Shown in pieces: positions 21,525 through 32,121 of a DNA stretch of 64,000 bases. This stretch comes from Pseudomonas sp. RIT623 (GTDB lineage: Bacteria; Pseudomonadota; Gammaproteobacteria; Pseudomonadales; Pseudomonadaceae), in the NCBI RefSeq assembly GCF_004519305.1, contig NZ_SOZA01000004.1, positions 1-64,000 on the forward strand, in the 5' to 3' direction. Position 1 is the stretch's first letter, and each line of letters starts with the position of its first letter. Position numbers and translations under genes: made by a program. The notes under the pieces were generated by a model that worked only from the letters and a program-made list of their open reading frames with translations, searched no databases and was not told where the DNA came from.

Positions 21525-22772
21525 TCAGCTCAGGCGCAGGCGGCTGGCGCCGACCAGCCAGCTATAGATCAGGTACAGCAGCACGGTGGCCAGCAGCAAC
21601 AGTCCGCCCAGGGCGGTGGCCATGCCCCAGTTGATGCTGGTGTTGGTGTAGAAGGCGACAAAGTAGCTGACCATCTGGTCGTTCGGGCTGCCCAGCAACG
21701 CCGGGGTGATGTAGTAGCCGATAGCCAGGATGAACACCAGCAGGCAACCGGCGCCGACACCGGCGTAGGTCTGCGGGAAGTACACCCGCCAGAAACTGGC
21801 GAACGGGTGGCAGCCCAGCGAGATCGCCGCGCGCATGTAGCTGGGCGAGATGCCCTTCATCACGCTGTACAGCGGCAGGATCATGAACGGCAACAGAATG
21901 TGCACCATGGAGATGTACACGCCGGTACGGTTGAACACCAGCTCCAGCGGCTGATCGATGATGCCCATGGCCATCAGCGCGCTATTGATCAGGCCGCCGG
22001 ATTGCAACAGCACGATCCACGCCGCCACCCGTACCAGGATCGAAGTCCAGAACGGCAACAGCACCAGGATCATCAGCAAGTTGCTCTGCCGGGTCGGCAG
22101 GTTGGCCAGCAGGTACGCCAACGGATAGGCGAGCACCAGGCAAATGGCGGTGATCACCACCCCCATCCATAGGGTGCGGGCGAAAATATCCAGGTAGATG
22201 GCCTGGTCGGGCGTGGCCTTGGCCAGCTCACCAAGGTCGTCGATGCGGTGGTCGAGGGACGCCAGCAGGTAGAACGAAGTGACCGTGCTGGTGTTGCGAC
22301 GGATCGCCTGCCAGTAGGCAGGATCGCCCCAGCGCTCGTCGAGCGTCTGCAGGGCTTCTTTATAAGAGCCAGGCTCGGCCTTGAACGGCAGCGCCCGCGC
22401 GGTCTTGGCCAACAGGCTGCGGTAGCCGGCCAGCTCCATGTTCAAGCGCTTGGAAAGGTCACCCAGGGTCTGGTTCTTGCGAGACTCGGCCAGGTCCTGG
22501 CTCAGGGCCTTGTAGACCTCCTCGCCCGGCAGGCTCTTGCCATCCCACTGCGCCACTGCCTCGACGGTGCGCGGCAGGCCGGCGACCACTTCGGGGTTGC
22601 CGACGCTCTTGTACAGCAGTGCCGCGATCGGCACCAGGAACACCAGCAGGAGGAACAGCGCCAGCGGCGCGATCAACGCCTGGGCCTTCCAGCGGTTGAC
22701 CCGCTCGGCATGCTTGAGGCGCTGCTTGAGGCTTGGACCTGCGCCTTCGTTGAGGGGCATTGCAATGGCCAT
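21525..22772 (-). CDS. ABC transporter permease (polyamine type, PotB/PotH-like)
   Basis: A 415-residue permease, longer than the usual 280-320. The N-terminus is cytoplasmic, the first helix is LIAPLALFLLLVFLVPIAALLY (about 34-55), and a large periplasmic segment follows (about 56-200). The remaining helices and the EAA loop AAISLGCHPFASFWRVYFPQTYAG are C-terminal. The extra periplasmic domain is shared by a subset of polyamine/opine permeases. It pairs with the 275-residue permease. A REP pair separates it from the binding-protein gene. Confidence 0.87.
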   Translation of the reverse strand: MAIAMPLNEGAGPSLKQRLKHAERVNRWKAQALIAPLALFLLLVFLVPIAALLYKSVGNPEVVAGLPRTVEAVAQWDGKSLPGEEVYKALSQDLAESRKNQTLGDLSKRLNMELAGYRSLLAKTARALPFKAEPGSYKEALQTLDERWGDPAYWQAIRRNTSTVTSFYLLASLDHRIDDLGELAKATPDQAIYLDIFARTLWMGVVITAICLVLAYPLAYLLANLPTRQSNLLMILVLLPFWTSILVRVAAWIVLLQSGGLINSALMAMGIIDQPLELVFNRTGVYISMVHILLPFMILPLYSVMKGISPSYMRAAISLGCHPFASFWRVYFPQTYAGVGAGCLLVFILAIGYYITPALLGSPNDQMVSYFVAFYTNTSINWGMATALGGLLLLATVLLYLIYSWLVGASRLRLS

Positions 22773-22802
22773 GACGAACTCCGGAAAACGGGAAAGGGGC
22801 GG

Positions 22803-22869
22803 TTCGCCGGCAAGCCGGCTCCTACGAATGGATTGCGCGTTCCTGTAGGAGCCGGCTTGCCGGCGATGG
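22803..22869. repeat. Inverted REP pair inside the ABC operon
   Basis: TTCGCCGGCAAGCCGGCTCCTAC and GTAGGAGCCGGCTTGCCGGCGA face each other between the substrate-binding-protein and permease genes. Such hairpins usually protect the upstream mRNA and reduce downstream expression, which would favour excess binding protein over permease. Confidence 0.85.
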
Positions 22870-22888
22870 GCCGCACAGCGGCCCGTGA

Positions 22889-23923
22889 CTACTTCTTCGC
22901 CGCCCAGGCGTTGAAGCGTTGCTCCAGCTGTTCGCTGTTGTCGGCCCAGAAGGCCACGTCGATCTGCACCTGGTTGGCGATGTTCTCAGGGGTAGTCGGC
23001 ATGTCCTTCTTCACCGCGTCGGCCAGCAGCGGGACGGCCTTGGAGTTGGCCGGGCCGTAGGCGATGTTCTCGGAGTAAGTCTTCTGCTGCTCGGGCTGCA
23101 CGGTATAGGCGATGAATTTCTTCGCCTCGTCCACATCCTTGGCGCCTTTCGGGATGGCCCAGGCGTCGAAGTCGTAGATACCGCCGTTCCACACCACCTT
23201 GAGGTTGCTCTCCTTCTGTACCGCGGCGATGCGGCCGTTGTAGGCCGAGCTCATGACCACGTCACCCGAGGCCAGGTACTGCGGCGGCTGGGCACCGGCT
23301 TCCCACCACTGGATGCTCGGCTTGAGTTCGTCGAGTTTCTTGAAGGCGCGGTCCTGGCCTTCCTTGGTCGCCAGCACCTTGTACACCTCTTTGGGTGCGA
23401 CGCCGTCAGCCATCAGGGCGAATTCGAGGGTGTACTTGGCGCCCTTGCGCAGGCCGCGCTTGCCCGGGAATTTCTTGGTGTCCCAGAAGTCGGCCCAGCT
23501 GGCAGGCGCGCTCTTGAGTTTGTCGGCGTTGTAGGCCAGCACCGTGGACCAGACGAAGAAGCCCACGCCGCATGGCTGGATGGCGCCAGGCACGTAGTCG
23601 GCTTCGTTACCGAACAGTGCCGGATCGAGCTCTTCGAACATGCCTTCATCGCAACCCCGGGCCAACTCCGGCGACTCTACCTCGACCAGGTTCCAGCTGA
23701 CGCTCTTGGTGTCGACCATGGCTTTGACCTTGGCCATCTCGCCGTTGTACTCACCGGCGACGATCTTGCCCTTGCCCGCCTTTTCCCATGGCTCGTAGAA
23801 CGCCTTGGTCTGGGCCGCCTTGTTGGCGCCGCCAAAGGAGATCACGGTGAGGTCGGCCGCCATGGCCTGGCCGGCGGCGAACAGCCCCAGGGCCAGGGCG
23901 GTCAGTTTCAACTGCTTGCGCAT
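22889..23923 (-). CDS. ABC transporter periplasmic polyamine-binding-type protein
   Basis: A 344-residue secreted binding protein. The signal peptide is MRKQLKLTALALGLFAAGQAMA, with cleavage after AMA. The mature protein begins DLTVISFGGANKAAQTKAFY, typical of PotD/YdcS-like extracellular solute-binding proteins. PCGVGFFVWSTVLAYNADKL and VVMSSAYNGRIAAVQKE are further family segments. The ligand is probably a polyamine or related amine, but sequence alone does not fix it. It follows the ATPase gene by 40 bases. Confidence 0.85.
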   Translation of the reverse strand: MRKQLKLTALALGLFAAGQAMAADLTVISFGGANKAAQTKAFYEPWEKAGKGKIVAGEYNGEMAKVKAMVDTKSVSWNLVEVESPELARGCDEGMFEELDPALFGNEADYVPGAIQPCGVGFFVWSTVLAYNADKLKSAPASWADFWDTKKFPGKRGLRKGAKYTLEFALMADGVAPKEVYKVLATKEGQDRAFKKLDELKPSIQWWEAGAQPPQYLASGDVVMSSAYNGRIAAVQKESNLKVVWNGGIYDFDAWAIPKGAKDVDEAKKFIAYTVQPEQQKTYSENIAYGPANSKAVPLLADAVKKDMPTTPENIANQVQIDVAFWADNSEQLEQRFNAWAAKK

Positions 23924-23963
23924 TATTATTCTCTCCACAGTACAGGGTTGGTGACGCAAACCA

Positions 23964-25076
23964 TCAGTGAGCTTCGCTGATCGGATCGAGCGCGCGGGCG
24001 TGCTCCACCTCCCAGCCCAGCGGTACCACATCGCCCACGGCCAGGGCCGGGTCGAGCTCGGCGATTGGCTGCTTGACGAAGAAGTCGGCCTTGCCGCAGA
24101 CCTCCAGGCGCACCCGCACGTGGTCGCCCAGGTAGATGAACTCGGCCACGCGGCCGGAGAAGCGGTTGACGCAGCGCTCGCTGTGGCCATTCAGGCGCAC
24201 GCGCTCGGGGCGGATCGACAGGGTCACCGGCTCGCCGGCCTGGCCGACATTCACCGCCAATGCCTCGACCCGCTCGCCGCGGGCCAACTGCACCTGGCAG
24301 CGGTTGCCGTCACTGGCCAGCAAGGTGCCGTTGAGGCGGTTGTTCTCGCCGATGAAGTTGGCGACGAAGGTGTTGCGGGGTTCTTCGTAGAGCGTGCGCG
24401 GATCGGCGATCTGCTGGATTTCGCCCTGGTGGAACACCGCCACCCGATCGGACATGGTCAACGCCTCGCCCTGGTCGTGGGTCACGTAGACCACGGTTAC
24501 GCCCAGGCGCTGGTGGATATGCTTGATCTCCATCTGCATGTGTTCGCGCAGCTGTTTGTCGAGGGCGCCGAGCGGTTCGTCCATCAGCACCAGCTGAGGT
24601 TCGAACACCAGGGCACGGGCCAGGGCCACGCGTTGCTGCTGGCCGCCGGAAAGCTGGCCGGGATAGCGCTTGGCGAAGGCATCGAGCTGGACCATGTTGA
24701 GCACGCGCTTGACCCGCTCGCTGATGTCGGTCTTGCTCAGGTTGCGTACGGTCAGCGGGAAAGCCAGGTTCTCGGCCACGGTCATGTGCGGGAACAGCGC
24801 GTAGTTCTGGAACACCATGCCAATGTCGCGCTTGTGCGGCGGCACGTTGTTGATCGAGCGGCCGGCCAGTTGGATCTCGCCGGCGGTGGGGGTCTCGAAG
24901 CCGGCGAGCATCATCAGGCTGGTGGTCTTGCCCGAGCCGGACGGGCCAAGCAAGGTGAGGAACTCGCCTTTACGGATGTCCAGGTTGAGGTCCTTGACGA
25001 TCAGCGATTCACCGTCGTAGCTCTTCTGCACACCCCGGAAGCTGACCAGCGCCTCGTTCGAATTCGCCTCGCTCAT
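23964..25076 (-). CDS. ABC transporter ATP-binding protein (polyamine type, PotA-like)
   Basis: A 370-residue ATPase. Walker A is GPSGSGKTT (about 43-51), the signature is LSGGQQQRVALARAL, and Walker B is LVLMDEPLGALD followed by the H-loop in YVTHDQGEAL. A C-terminal TOBE domain (about 280-360) fits the PotA/MalK class. The start is MSEANSNEALVSFRGVQKSY; a longer frame upstream lacks a ribosome-binding site. It is the first gene of the operon, 213 bases downstream of the response-regulator gene. Confidence 0.92.
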   Translation of the reverse strand: MSEANSNEALVSFRGVQKSYDGESLIVKDLNLDIRKGEFLTLLGPSGSGKTTSLMMLAGFETPTAGEIQLAGRSINNVPPHKRDIGMVFQNYALFPHMTVAENLAFPLTVRNLSKTDISERVKRVLNMVQLDAFAKRYPGQLSGGQQQRVALARALVFEPQLVLMDEPLGALDKQLREHMQMEIKHIHQRLGVTVVYVTHDQGEALTMSDRVAVFHQGEIQQIADPRTLYEEPRNTFVANFIGENNRLNGTLLASDGNRCQVQLARGERVEALAVNVGQAGEPVTLSIRPERVRLNGHSERCVNRFSGRVAEFIYLGDHVRVRLEVCGKADFFVKQPIAELDPALAVGDVVPLGWEVEHARALDPISEAH

Positions 25077-25289
25077 GCCCTGCACCTTCTTGTTGGAATG
25101 ACTGCGTGAGCCAAGCGTAGAAGAAGCGCAAGCGCCCAGAAATCGGGGCGGCTGAGAGAATGCCCTCATCCGGGTGGAAGAGTTGTTGTAAGGATCGCCC
25201 TACAAGGATGACGCTCCCAGACAACTATGACGCCTTGGATCGTGGCAGCGGCGGTTCAAGTCCTGGATTACCTGTCGTAACCAGAACAC

Positions 25290-25919
25290 TCACACCAACT
25301 TGTGCTCCATGGCGTACTTCACCAGTTCCGCCAGCGAGTTGACCTTGAGCTTCTGCATCAAGCGCGCCTTGTGGGTGCTGATGGTCTTGCTCGACAGCGC
25401 CAACTGCTGGGCAATGTCGTTGACGTTGGCGCCCTGGGCCAAGCGCTCGAACACGGAAAACTCTCGCTCGGACAACAAGGTATGCAGGGGCCGGGTCTCG
25501 GTCAGGCCCACTTCGAACACCATGCGGTCGGCCAGGGCTGGGTCGATGTAGCGCCCGCCTCCGGCCACCCGGCGAATGGCCGTCAGCAGCAGGGCCGGGT
25601 CGCTGTCCTTGGTCGCATACCCCGCAGCGCCTGCCTTCAGCGCGCGGGCCGCCATCTGCGCCTCGTCATGCATAGACAACATCAGGATCGCTGGCGGTCT
25701 GGTCAGCGCACGGATCCGCGGGATCGCCTCCAGGCCATTGACCCCGGGCATGGAGATATCCAGCAACACCACCTCGCACGGGGTATGACGCAAAGTGTCC
25801 AGCAACTGCTCGCCATTGCCCGCCTCGCCCACCACCTGCATGTCCCTGGCCAGGCCGATCAACTGCTTGATGCCCTCGCGGACGATGGTGTGGTCTTCGG
25901 CCACCAGCACTCGAATCAC
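25290..25919 (-). CDS. LuxR/NarL-type response regulator
   Basis: A 209-residue regulator. The receiver domain (about 1-120) has the acidic pocket E8/D9, phospho-acceptor D54 in VVLLDISMPGVNG, and K106 or so in YATKDSD. The C-terminal LuxR helix-turn-helix (about 145-205) contains LSEREFSVFERLAQGANVND and SSKTISTHKARLM. The start is a GTG overlapping the sensor stop by 4 bases, so the two are coupled. It lies between its sensor and the ABC operon on the same strand. Control of that operon is a reasonable inference. Confidence 0.9.
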   Translation of the reverse strand: MIRVLVAEDHTIVREGIKQLIGLARDMQVVGEAGNGEQLLDTLRHTPCEVVLLDISMPGVNGLEAIPRIRALTRPPAILMLSMHDEAQMAARALKAGAAGYATKDSDPALLLTAIRRVAGGGRYIDPALADRMVFEVGLTETRPLHTLLSEREFSVFERLAQGANVNDIAQQLALSSKTISTHKARLMQKLKVNSLAELVKYAMEHKLV

Positions 25920-28318
25920 GGTCGTGTCTCCTGTTGCAAAGGAATCGCCACGCTCAGGCTAGTGCCCTCGCCCGGTTCGCTATCGAGGGTCATGCTGCCC
26001 CCAAGCATCAGTACCCGCTCGCGCACGCCAACCAGGCCGAACGAGGTTGGCCGCGCCGCGTCGACGACGAAGCCGGCGCCATCGTCTATGACGGTCATGC
26101 GCAAGGCATCCTGTTCGTGCGCCAGGGTAATCTGCACGGTATGCGCCCTGGCGTGGCGCATGACATTGGTCAGCGCCTCCTGGAGGATGCGGAACAGCCC
26201 GGTGGCCTTGGCATCGCTCAAGGTTGGCAGGTGGTCCGGCACCTGCACCAGGCAGGGAATCTGCGTGCGAGCCTCGAAACGCCGGCCTTGCCATTCGATG
26301 GCCGAGGCGATCCCGGCGTCGAGAATCGGGGGGCGCAGGGCAGTGGCCACATCGCGCACCAGCTGGAACAACTGGGCGATCAGGCGCTTCATGCTGGCCA
26401 GGCGCTCATTCAACCCGGCATCCAGCTCGGCGTAGGCCAGCTCGCACATCGACACTTCCAGCTTGAGCACGGTCAACATCTGCCCAAGCTCGTCATGCAC
26501 TTCCCGGGCGATCCGGGCTTTCTCTTCCTCGCGCACGCTTTCCAGGTGCGCCGACAGTTCGCGCAGCTGCTCCTGGGAGGCGGCCAGGGCCAGCTCGGCC
26601 TGCTTGCCCTGGGTGATGTCCCAGACCACGCCGTCCCAGACCATGCGTCCATCGGCCAGGCGCCGGGTGGTGGCCTTGATGTCGGCCCAGCGCCTGGCGC
26701 CGTCACGGGTAAGGATGCGGCCCTGCCAGGACCAGTCACGGTCGCAGGCCAGGGCCAGGTCCTGGACCCGGTGATAGTCGGCGCGATCCTCGGGGTCGAC
26801 CAGGTTGCGCAGGCCCATGTCCGGGTGCTGGATCTCGGCGGGCGTGTAGCCGACCAACGCCGCGCTGCCCTCGCTGATGTAGGGGAACTCCGGATCACCT
26901 TCGGCCGGGTCGCGCTCCAGGCGAAACACCAGGCCCGGCACGTTGCCGGCGATGCCCTTGAGCCGTGCCTCGCTCTCGCGCAGCGCCGCCAGGGCACGGC
27001 GCCGCTCGGTGATGTCGGCGACGAACACCACCAGGTACTCGGCATCGCGAAAGCGCAGGAACGACAACGACAGCTCCACCGGCAGCTCGCTGCCGTCGGC
27101 GCGTCGGCAAAGGGTCTCGAACTGCTGGTCGGCGCCGTCACCGGCCCGCGCGCGTTTCCACAATTGCAGCCAGCGGTCCATGTTCAGGTTGGGTTCGATA
27201 GCGGCCAGTGGCTGCTCCAGTAATGCCCCCTCGGCAAAGCCGAGCATGTGCTCGACAGCGTGGTTGGCGTAGCGTACATGGCTGTCCCAGTTGACCCAAA
27301 GGATGCCCAGCGTGCTCTGGTCGAGGGAAAACTGGCTCAGCCGCAGGGCTTCTTCACGTACCTGTCGCGCCAGCAGGCTTTCCCGCGCAGCCAGCAAGGC
27401 CCGCTCCAGCCTGCGCTGCTGCCGGCGTTGCCATACCAAGGTGCCCAGGGTGCACAGCAACAGCAGGCCAAACAGCAGGGCGAGGTTCTGCCAGAAACCT
27501 GCCGACTCCGAAAACCTGGGGTACTTGGGTTGTAACCAGCGCTGGTGCAACTGCTCCAGCGTCTTCGCCGGCATGGCTTGCAGCGCACCTTCGAGCACCT
27601 CGGCAAGCTCCGGCCAATCGCGCCGCGAGCCGACCCGCAACAGCTGTGGCAAGCCGATATCACCGACCACCGCCAGGTCGCCGAACTCGCTCTCGCGGGA
27701 CAGGCGGCTGAGCTGCGCCTCGTCCAGCACGGCGAAACTGGCCTGGCCAGCCAGCACCAGCTGCAACGCCTCGCGCTCGTTGGGCACGCCCTGCAGGTTG
27801 AGGTTGGCGTAGTTGCTGCGCAGGTAGTCGGCCAGGGTGCCGGGCATGCGCACCGCCACCCGTTCGCTGGCGCCGAGTTTCTCCAGCTCCACCGCAACGC
27901 CGCCACTGCGCAGGCCCACCACCAATTGCGGAATGCGCATGTAGGGATCACTGAACAACCACAGGCGCAGGCTCGTCGGGGTCTGGGTCAGCCCGGGGGC
28001 GAAATCGATCTCCCCGGCCTGCAAGGCGTGCTCAAGGGCCGCCTGGTCCGGGAAACCGCGCCAGGTCAGATCCAGTTTCAGCGCCTGGGCAATGGCGCCG
28101 ACCAGTTCCACGTTGGCCCCGTAGAACTGTTGCAAGCGGCGGTCGAACTGGGCATAGGGCGCCTGCAGCACCAGGCCGACCCGCAGCGCACGGTGTGCAT
28201 CCAGCCATTGCTGCTGGGCCGGCGCCAATACCACCGCCGGCGGCGCCTCCGGCCTTGCCAGGGCGATCAAGGGTAGACACAACCAGCCGATAACCCACAG
28301 GCAACGCACTCGCTTCAT
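25916..28318 (-). CDS. Sensor histidine kinase with SBP-type periplasmic domain and PAS domains
   Basis: An 800-residue membrane kinase. A signal/anchor (about 1-22) precedes a periplasmic family-3 solute-binding domain (about 30-265, LRVGLVLQAPYAQFDRR). A transmembrane helix follows (about 280-297, LALLFGLLLLCTLGTLVW). Two PAS regions with PAC tails (about 320-570) come next, then a HisKA_3 domain with the phospho-histidine in REEEKARIAREVHDELGQML. The HATPase domain ends it (VIDDGAGFVVDAA, GLVGVRERVLMLGGSM). The N-terminal sensor suggests direct sensing of an amino acid or amine. It is coupled to the response-regulator gene. Confidence 0.9.
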   Translation of the reverse strand: MKRVRCLWVIGWLCLPLIALARPEAPPAVVLAPAQQQWLDAHRALRVGLVLQAPYAQFDRRLQQFYGANVELVGAIAQALKLDLTWRGFPDQAALEHALQAGEIDFAPGLTQTPTSLRLWLFSDPYMRIPQLVVGLRSGGVAVELEKLGASERVAVRMPGTLADYLRSNYANLNLQGVPNEREALQLVLAGQASFAVLDEAQLSRLSRESEFGDLAVVGDIGLPQLLRVGSRRDWPELAEVLEGALQAMPAKTLEQLHQRWLQPKYPRFSESAGFWQNLALLFGLLLLCTLGTLVWQRRQQRRLERALLAARESLLARQVREEALRLSQFSLDQSTLGILWVNWDSHVRYANHAVEHMLGFAEGALLEQPLAAIEPNLNMDRWLQLWKRARAGDGADQQFETLCRRADGSELPVELSLSFLRFRDAEYLVVFVADITERRRALAALRESEARLKGIAGNVPGLVFRLERDPAEGDPEFPYISEGSAALVGYTPAEIQHPDMGLRNLVDPEDRADYHRVQDLALACDRDWSWQGRILTRDGARRWADIKATTRRLADGRMVWDGVVWDITQGKQAELALAASQEQLRELSAHLESVREEEKARIAREVHDELGQMLTVLKLEVSMCELAYAELDAGLNERLASMKRLIAQLFQLVRDVATALRPPILDAGIASAIEWQGRRFEARTQIPCLVQVPDHLPTLSDAKATGLFRILQEALTNVMRHARAHTVQITLAHEQDALRMTVIDDGAGFVVDAARPTSFGLVGVRERVLMLGGSMTLDSEPGEGTSLSVAIPLQQETRP

Positions 28319-28413
28319 CTCTACGCTCGTCTTGGCAATGATGGCCGCCTGGCGTGGCCGTCGCGGGCAAATACCATTAGGCTGCCGGTATGATTCTGGC
28401 CTTGGATTGATCG

Positions 28414-29424
28414 ATGTTCACACTTTATCGCACGACGCTGGCAATGTGCTGCCTGGCAGCGGCCCTGCCGCTCGGGACGCAAGCCGCCGATGCCGAACAA
28501 CCGCAAACGGCCGCCGAAACGGCTGCCCCTGCCCCGCCCCCACGTCCTGCGCTGCTCGAGCGCAGCCAGGACGATGCCCTGGCCCTGGAACGCCAGGTGC
28601 CCAAGGCCGAGCAGCAGATGCTGCAAGCCAATGACGAGAGTTTCCTGGCGCTGTGGAAGCCAGCCAACGACAGCGACCCCAAGGGCGCGGTCATCATCGT
28701 CCCTGGCGCCGGCGAGAGCGCCGACTGGCCCACCACCGTCGGCCCGCTGCGCCGCGGCTTCCCCGATGTCGGCTGGGGCACCTTGAGCCTGAGCCTACCC
28801 GACCGTCTGGCCGAACGCCCGCAGGCGCGGGTCGACGCCAAGCCTGCGCCCGCGGCCGAGGCAGAAAAGGACCAGGGTGAATCAGCCCCAGCCAAGGACA
28901 CCCCGGCCGACGCCAACGCCAACGTCGCCCAGGCCACCGCGCCTGAGGCGGATGCCGCCGAAAGCACCGACGCGGTGGAGGCCGACGAGCACACCGCCGA
29001 GGAGGATGTCGAACGCATCTTCGCCCGCCTCGACGCCGCCGTGGCCTACGCCCAACAACAAAAGGCGCGCAGTATCGTCATGCTCGGCAGCGGCAGCGGC
29101 GCCTATTGGGCAGCGCGCTACCTCAGCGAGAAGCAGCCGCCCCAGGTGCAGAAACTGGTGATGGTCGCCGCCCAGACCCCGGCGCGGGTCGAGCATGACC
29201 TACTGAGCCTGGCGCCGACCTTGAAAGTGCCGACCGCCGACCTGTTCTACGCCACCCGCAGCCAGGACCGCCTGGCCGCGCAACAGCGCCTGCAAGCCAG
29301 CAAGCGGCAGAAGGACAGCCAGTACCGGCAGTTGTCGCTGCTTGCCATGCCGGGTAACAAGGCCGCGGAGCAGGAGCAATTGCTGCGCCGGGTACGCGGC
29401 TGGTTGACGCCCAAGGAAGACTGA
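28414..29424 (+). CDS. Secreted DUF3530 family protein, alpha/beta-hydrolase-like
   Basis: A 336-residue protein with a signal peptide (about 1-25, cleavage near TQA-AD). Its core resembles DUF3530 proteins of pseudomonads: GAVIIVPGAGESADWP, VGWGTLSLSLPD and IVMLGSGSGAYWAARYL, a degenerate hydrolase nucleophile elbow. A low-complexity Ala/Glu/Asp-rich segment (about 140-200) interrupts the fold and probably forms a loop. The function is unknown. It is monocistronic, divergent from the sensor kinase, and followed by a composite REP. Confidence 0.75.
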   Translation: MFTLYRTTLAMCCLAAALPLGTQAADAEQPQTAAETAAPAPPPRPALLERSQDDALALERQVPKAEQQMLQANDESFLALWKPANDSDPKGAVIIVPGAGESADWPTTVGPLRRGFPDVGWGTLSLSLPDRLAERPQARVDAKPAPAAEAEKDQGESAPAKDTPADANANVAQATAPEADAAESTDAVEADEHTAEEDVERIFARLDAAVAYAQQQKARSIVMLGSGSGAYWAARYLSEKQPPQVQKLVMVAAQTPARVEHDLLSLAPTLKVPTADLFYATRSQDRLAAQQRLQASKRQKDSQYRQLSLLAMPGNKAAEQEQLLRRVRGWLTPKED

Positions 29425-29437
29425 CACACCACGCACC

Positions 29438-29524
29438 CGTGGGAGCCGCCTTGCTGGCGAACACCAGCGCCGCAGTGCCTGGCACCGGCTGCGCCGGTGT
29501 TCGCCGGCCAGCCAGTTCCTACAG
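29438..29524. repeat. Composite REP element (copy 2, inverted)
   Basis: Read on the minus strand this matches the 17401-17487 element over nearly its whole length: GTAGGA arm, GCCGGCGAACACCGGC, AGCCGGTGCCAGGCAC and TTCGCCAGCAAGG. It lies between convergent genes. Confidence 0.8.
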
Positions 29525-29536
29525 GCAGCGGTCAGA

Positions 29537-30301
29537 TCAAAGCCCGCGCCTTTTGCGGATCATCGCATAAGCCTGGTGCAACTCCCGAGTGTGCTCGGTC
29601 GCCTCGCGCACTTTCGCCTCGCTGGCACCGCTGCCCACCAGCTTGTCCGGGTGATGCCGACTGAGCAGCCGCCGATAGGCCTGCTTGACCCGATCGGCTT
29701 CGGTGTCCGGCTCTACCCCCAGCAGCCGCAATGCCGCCGCATAGGTCATGGTGCCGCCCTCGACCGCCGACTTGCGCGGTTCATACTCCAGCGCCAGAGC
29801 CTGCACCTGATTGCGGCTCAGCCCCAGTTGCTGCCCCCAGCCCAGCAGCAGGTCGCGCTCCTGGCGCCCGGCCTTGCCGTCGGCCCAGACCATCCGCCAG
29901 CAAGCGCGCAAGGTGCCCTCGGCGGCATGCGGCTGCTGCTTGATCCGGCGCAGATGCTGGCCTAGCCGGTCCTTGCCCGCCTTGCCGCGATTGAACGCGG
30001 CAATCGCCCGCAGCCGCGCCGGCTCGCTGAGGTCCAGCCGGCTCATTTCCTGACGCGCCTGCTGAATATGCCCCTCGGCCACCCGGCCATCGCTCTTGGC
30101 CAGCCGCCCAAGCAGCACGAACAGCAACTCGTCATCGCGCAGCGCAGGGCGTCCGCCCAGGCGCTCGCGCACATCGTCCCATCCCTGCAGGCGCAGGCGC
30201 CGATCCATGGCCTGGCCCAGCAACGCCCCGAGCAATGCCCCGGGGATGCTGGCCACGGCGAAACCGGCGCCGGCACCGATCACTGTGCTCGGCCACCACA
30301 T
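29537..30301 (-). CDS. DjlA-like co-chaperone with TerB-like and J domains
   Basis: A 254-residue membrane-anchored protein. An N-terminal Gly/Ala-rich transmembrane segment (about 6-30, VIGAGAGFAVASIPGALLGA) is followed by a TerB-like helical domain (about 50-165). The C-terminal J domain has the HPD motif in AYRRLLSRHHPDKLVGSG. This order is that of DjlA, a DnaK co-chaperone at the inner membrane. I chose MWWPSTVIGAG as the start, 1 base after the murU stop; a start six codons earlier would overlap murU. It is third in amgK-murU-djlA. Confidence 0.82.
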   Translation of the reverse strand: MWWPSTVIGAGAGFAVASIPGALLGALLGQAMDRRLRLQGWDDVRERLGGRPALRDDELLFVLLGRLAKSDGRVAEGHIQQARQEMSRLDLSEPARLRAIAAFNRGKAGKDRLGQHLRRIKQQPHAAEGTLRACWRMVWADGKAGRQERDLLLGWGQQLGLSRNQVQALALEYEPRKSAVEGGTMTYAAALRLLGVEPDTEADRVKQAYRRLLSRHHPDKLVGSGASEAKVREATEHTRELHQAYAMIRKRRGL

Positions 30302-30302
30302 A

Positions 30303-31990
<1,688 letters not shown>

Positions 31991-32121
31991 TACAAGGGTC
32001 TCCGACGGCCCTAGCCGTCAAGCGGGTCATGCTTTATTATCCAGCATCTTTTTCAGACCATCGAGAGGCGTGCGGCCCCCACACGCGGGCAGATGGCACG
32101 CAGGAAGCCCGGACTAATAAG

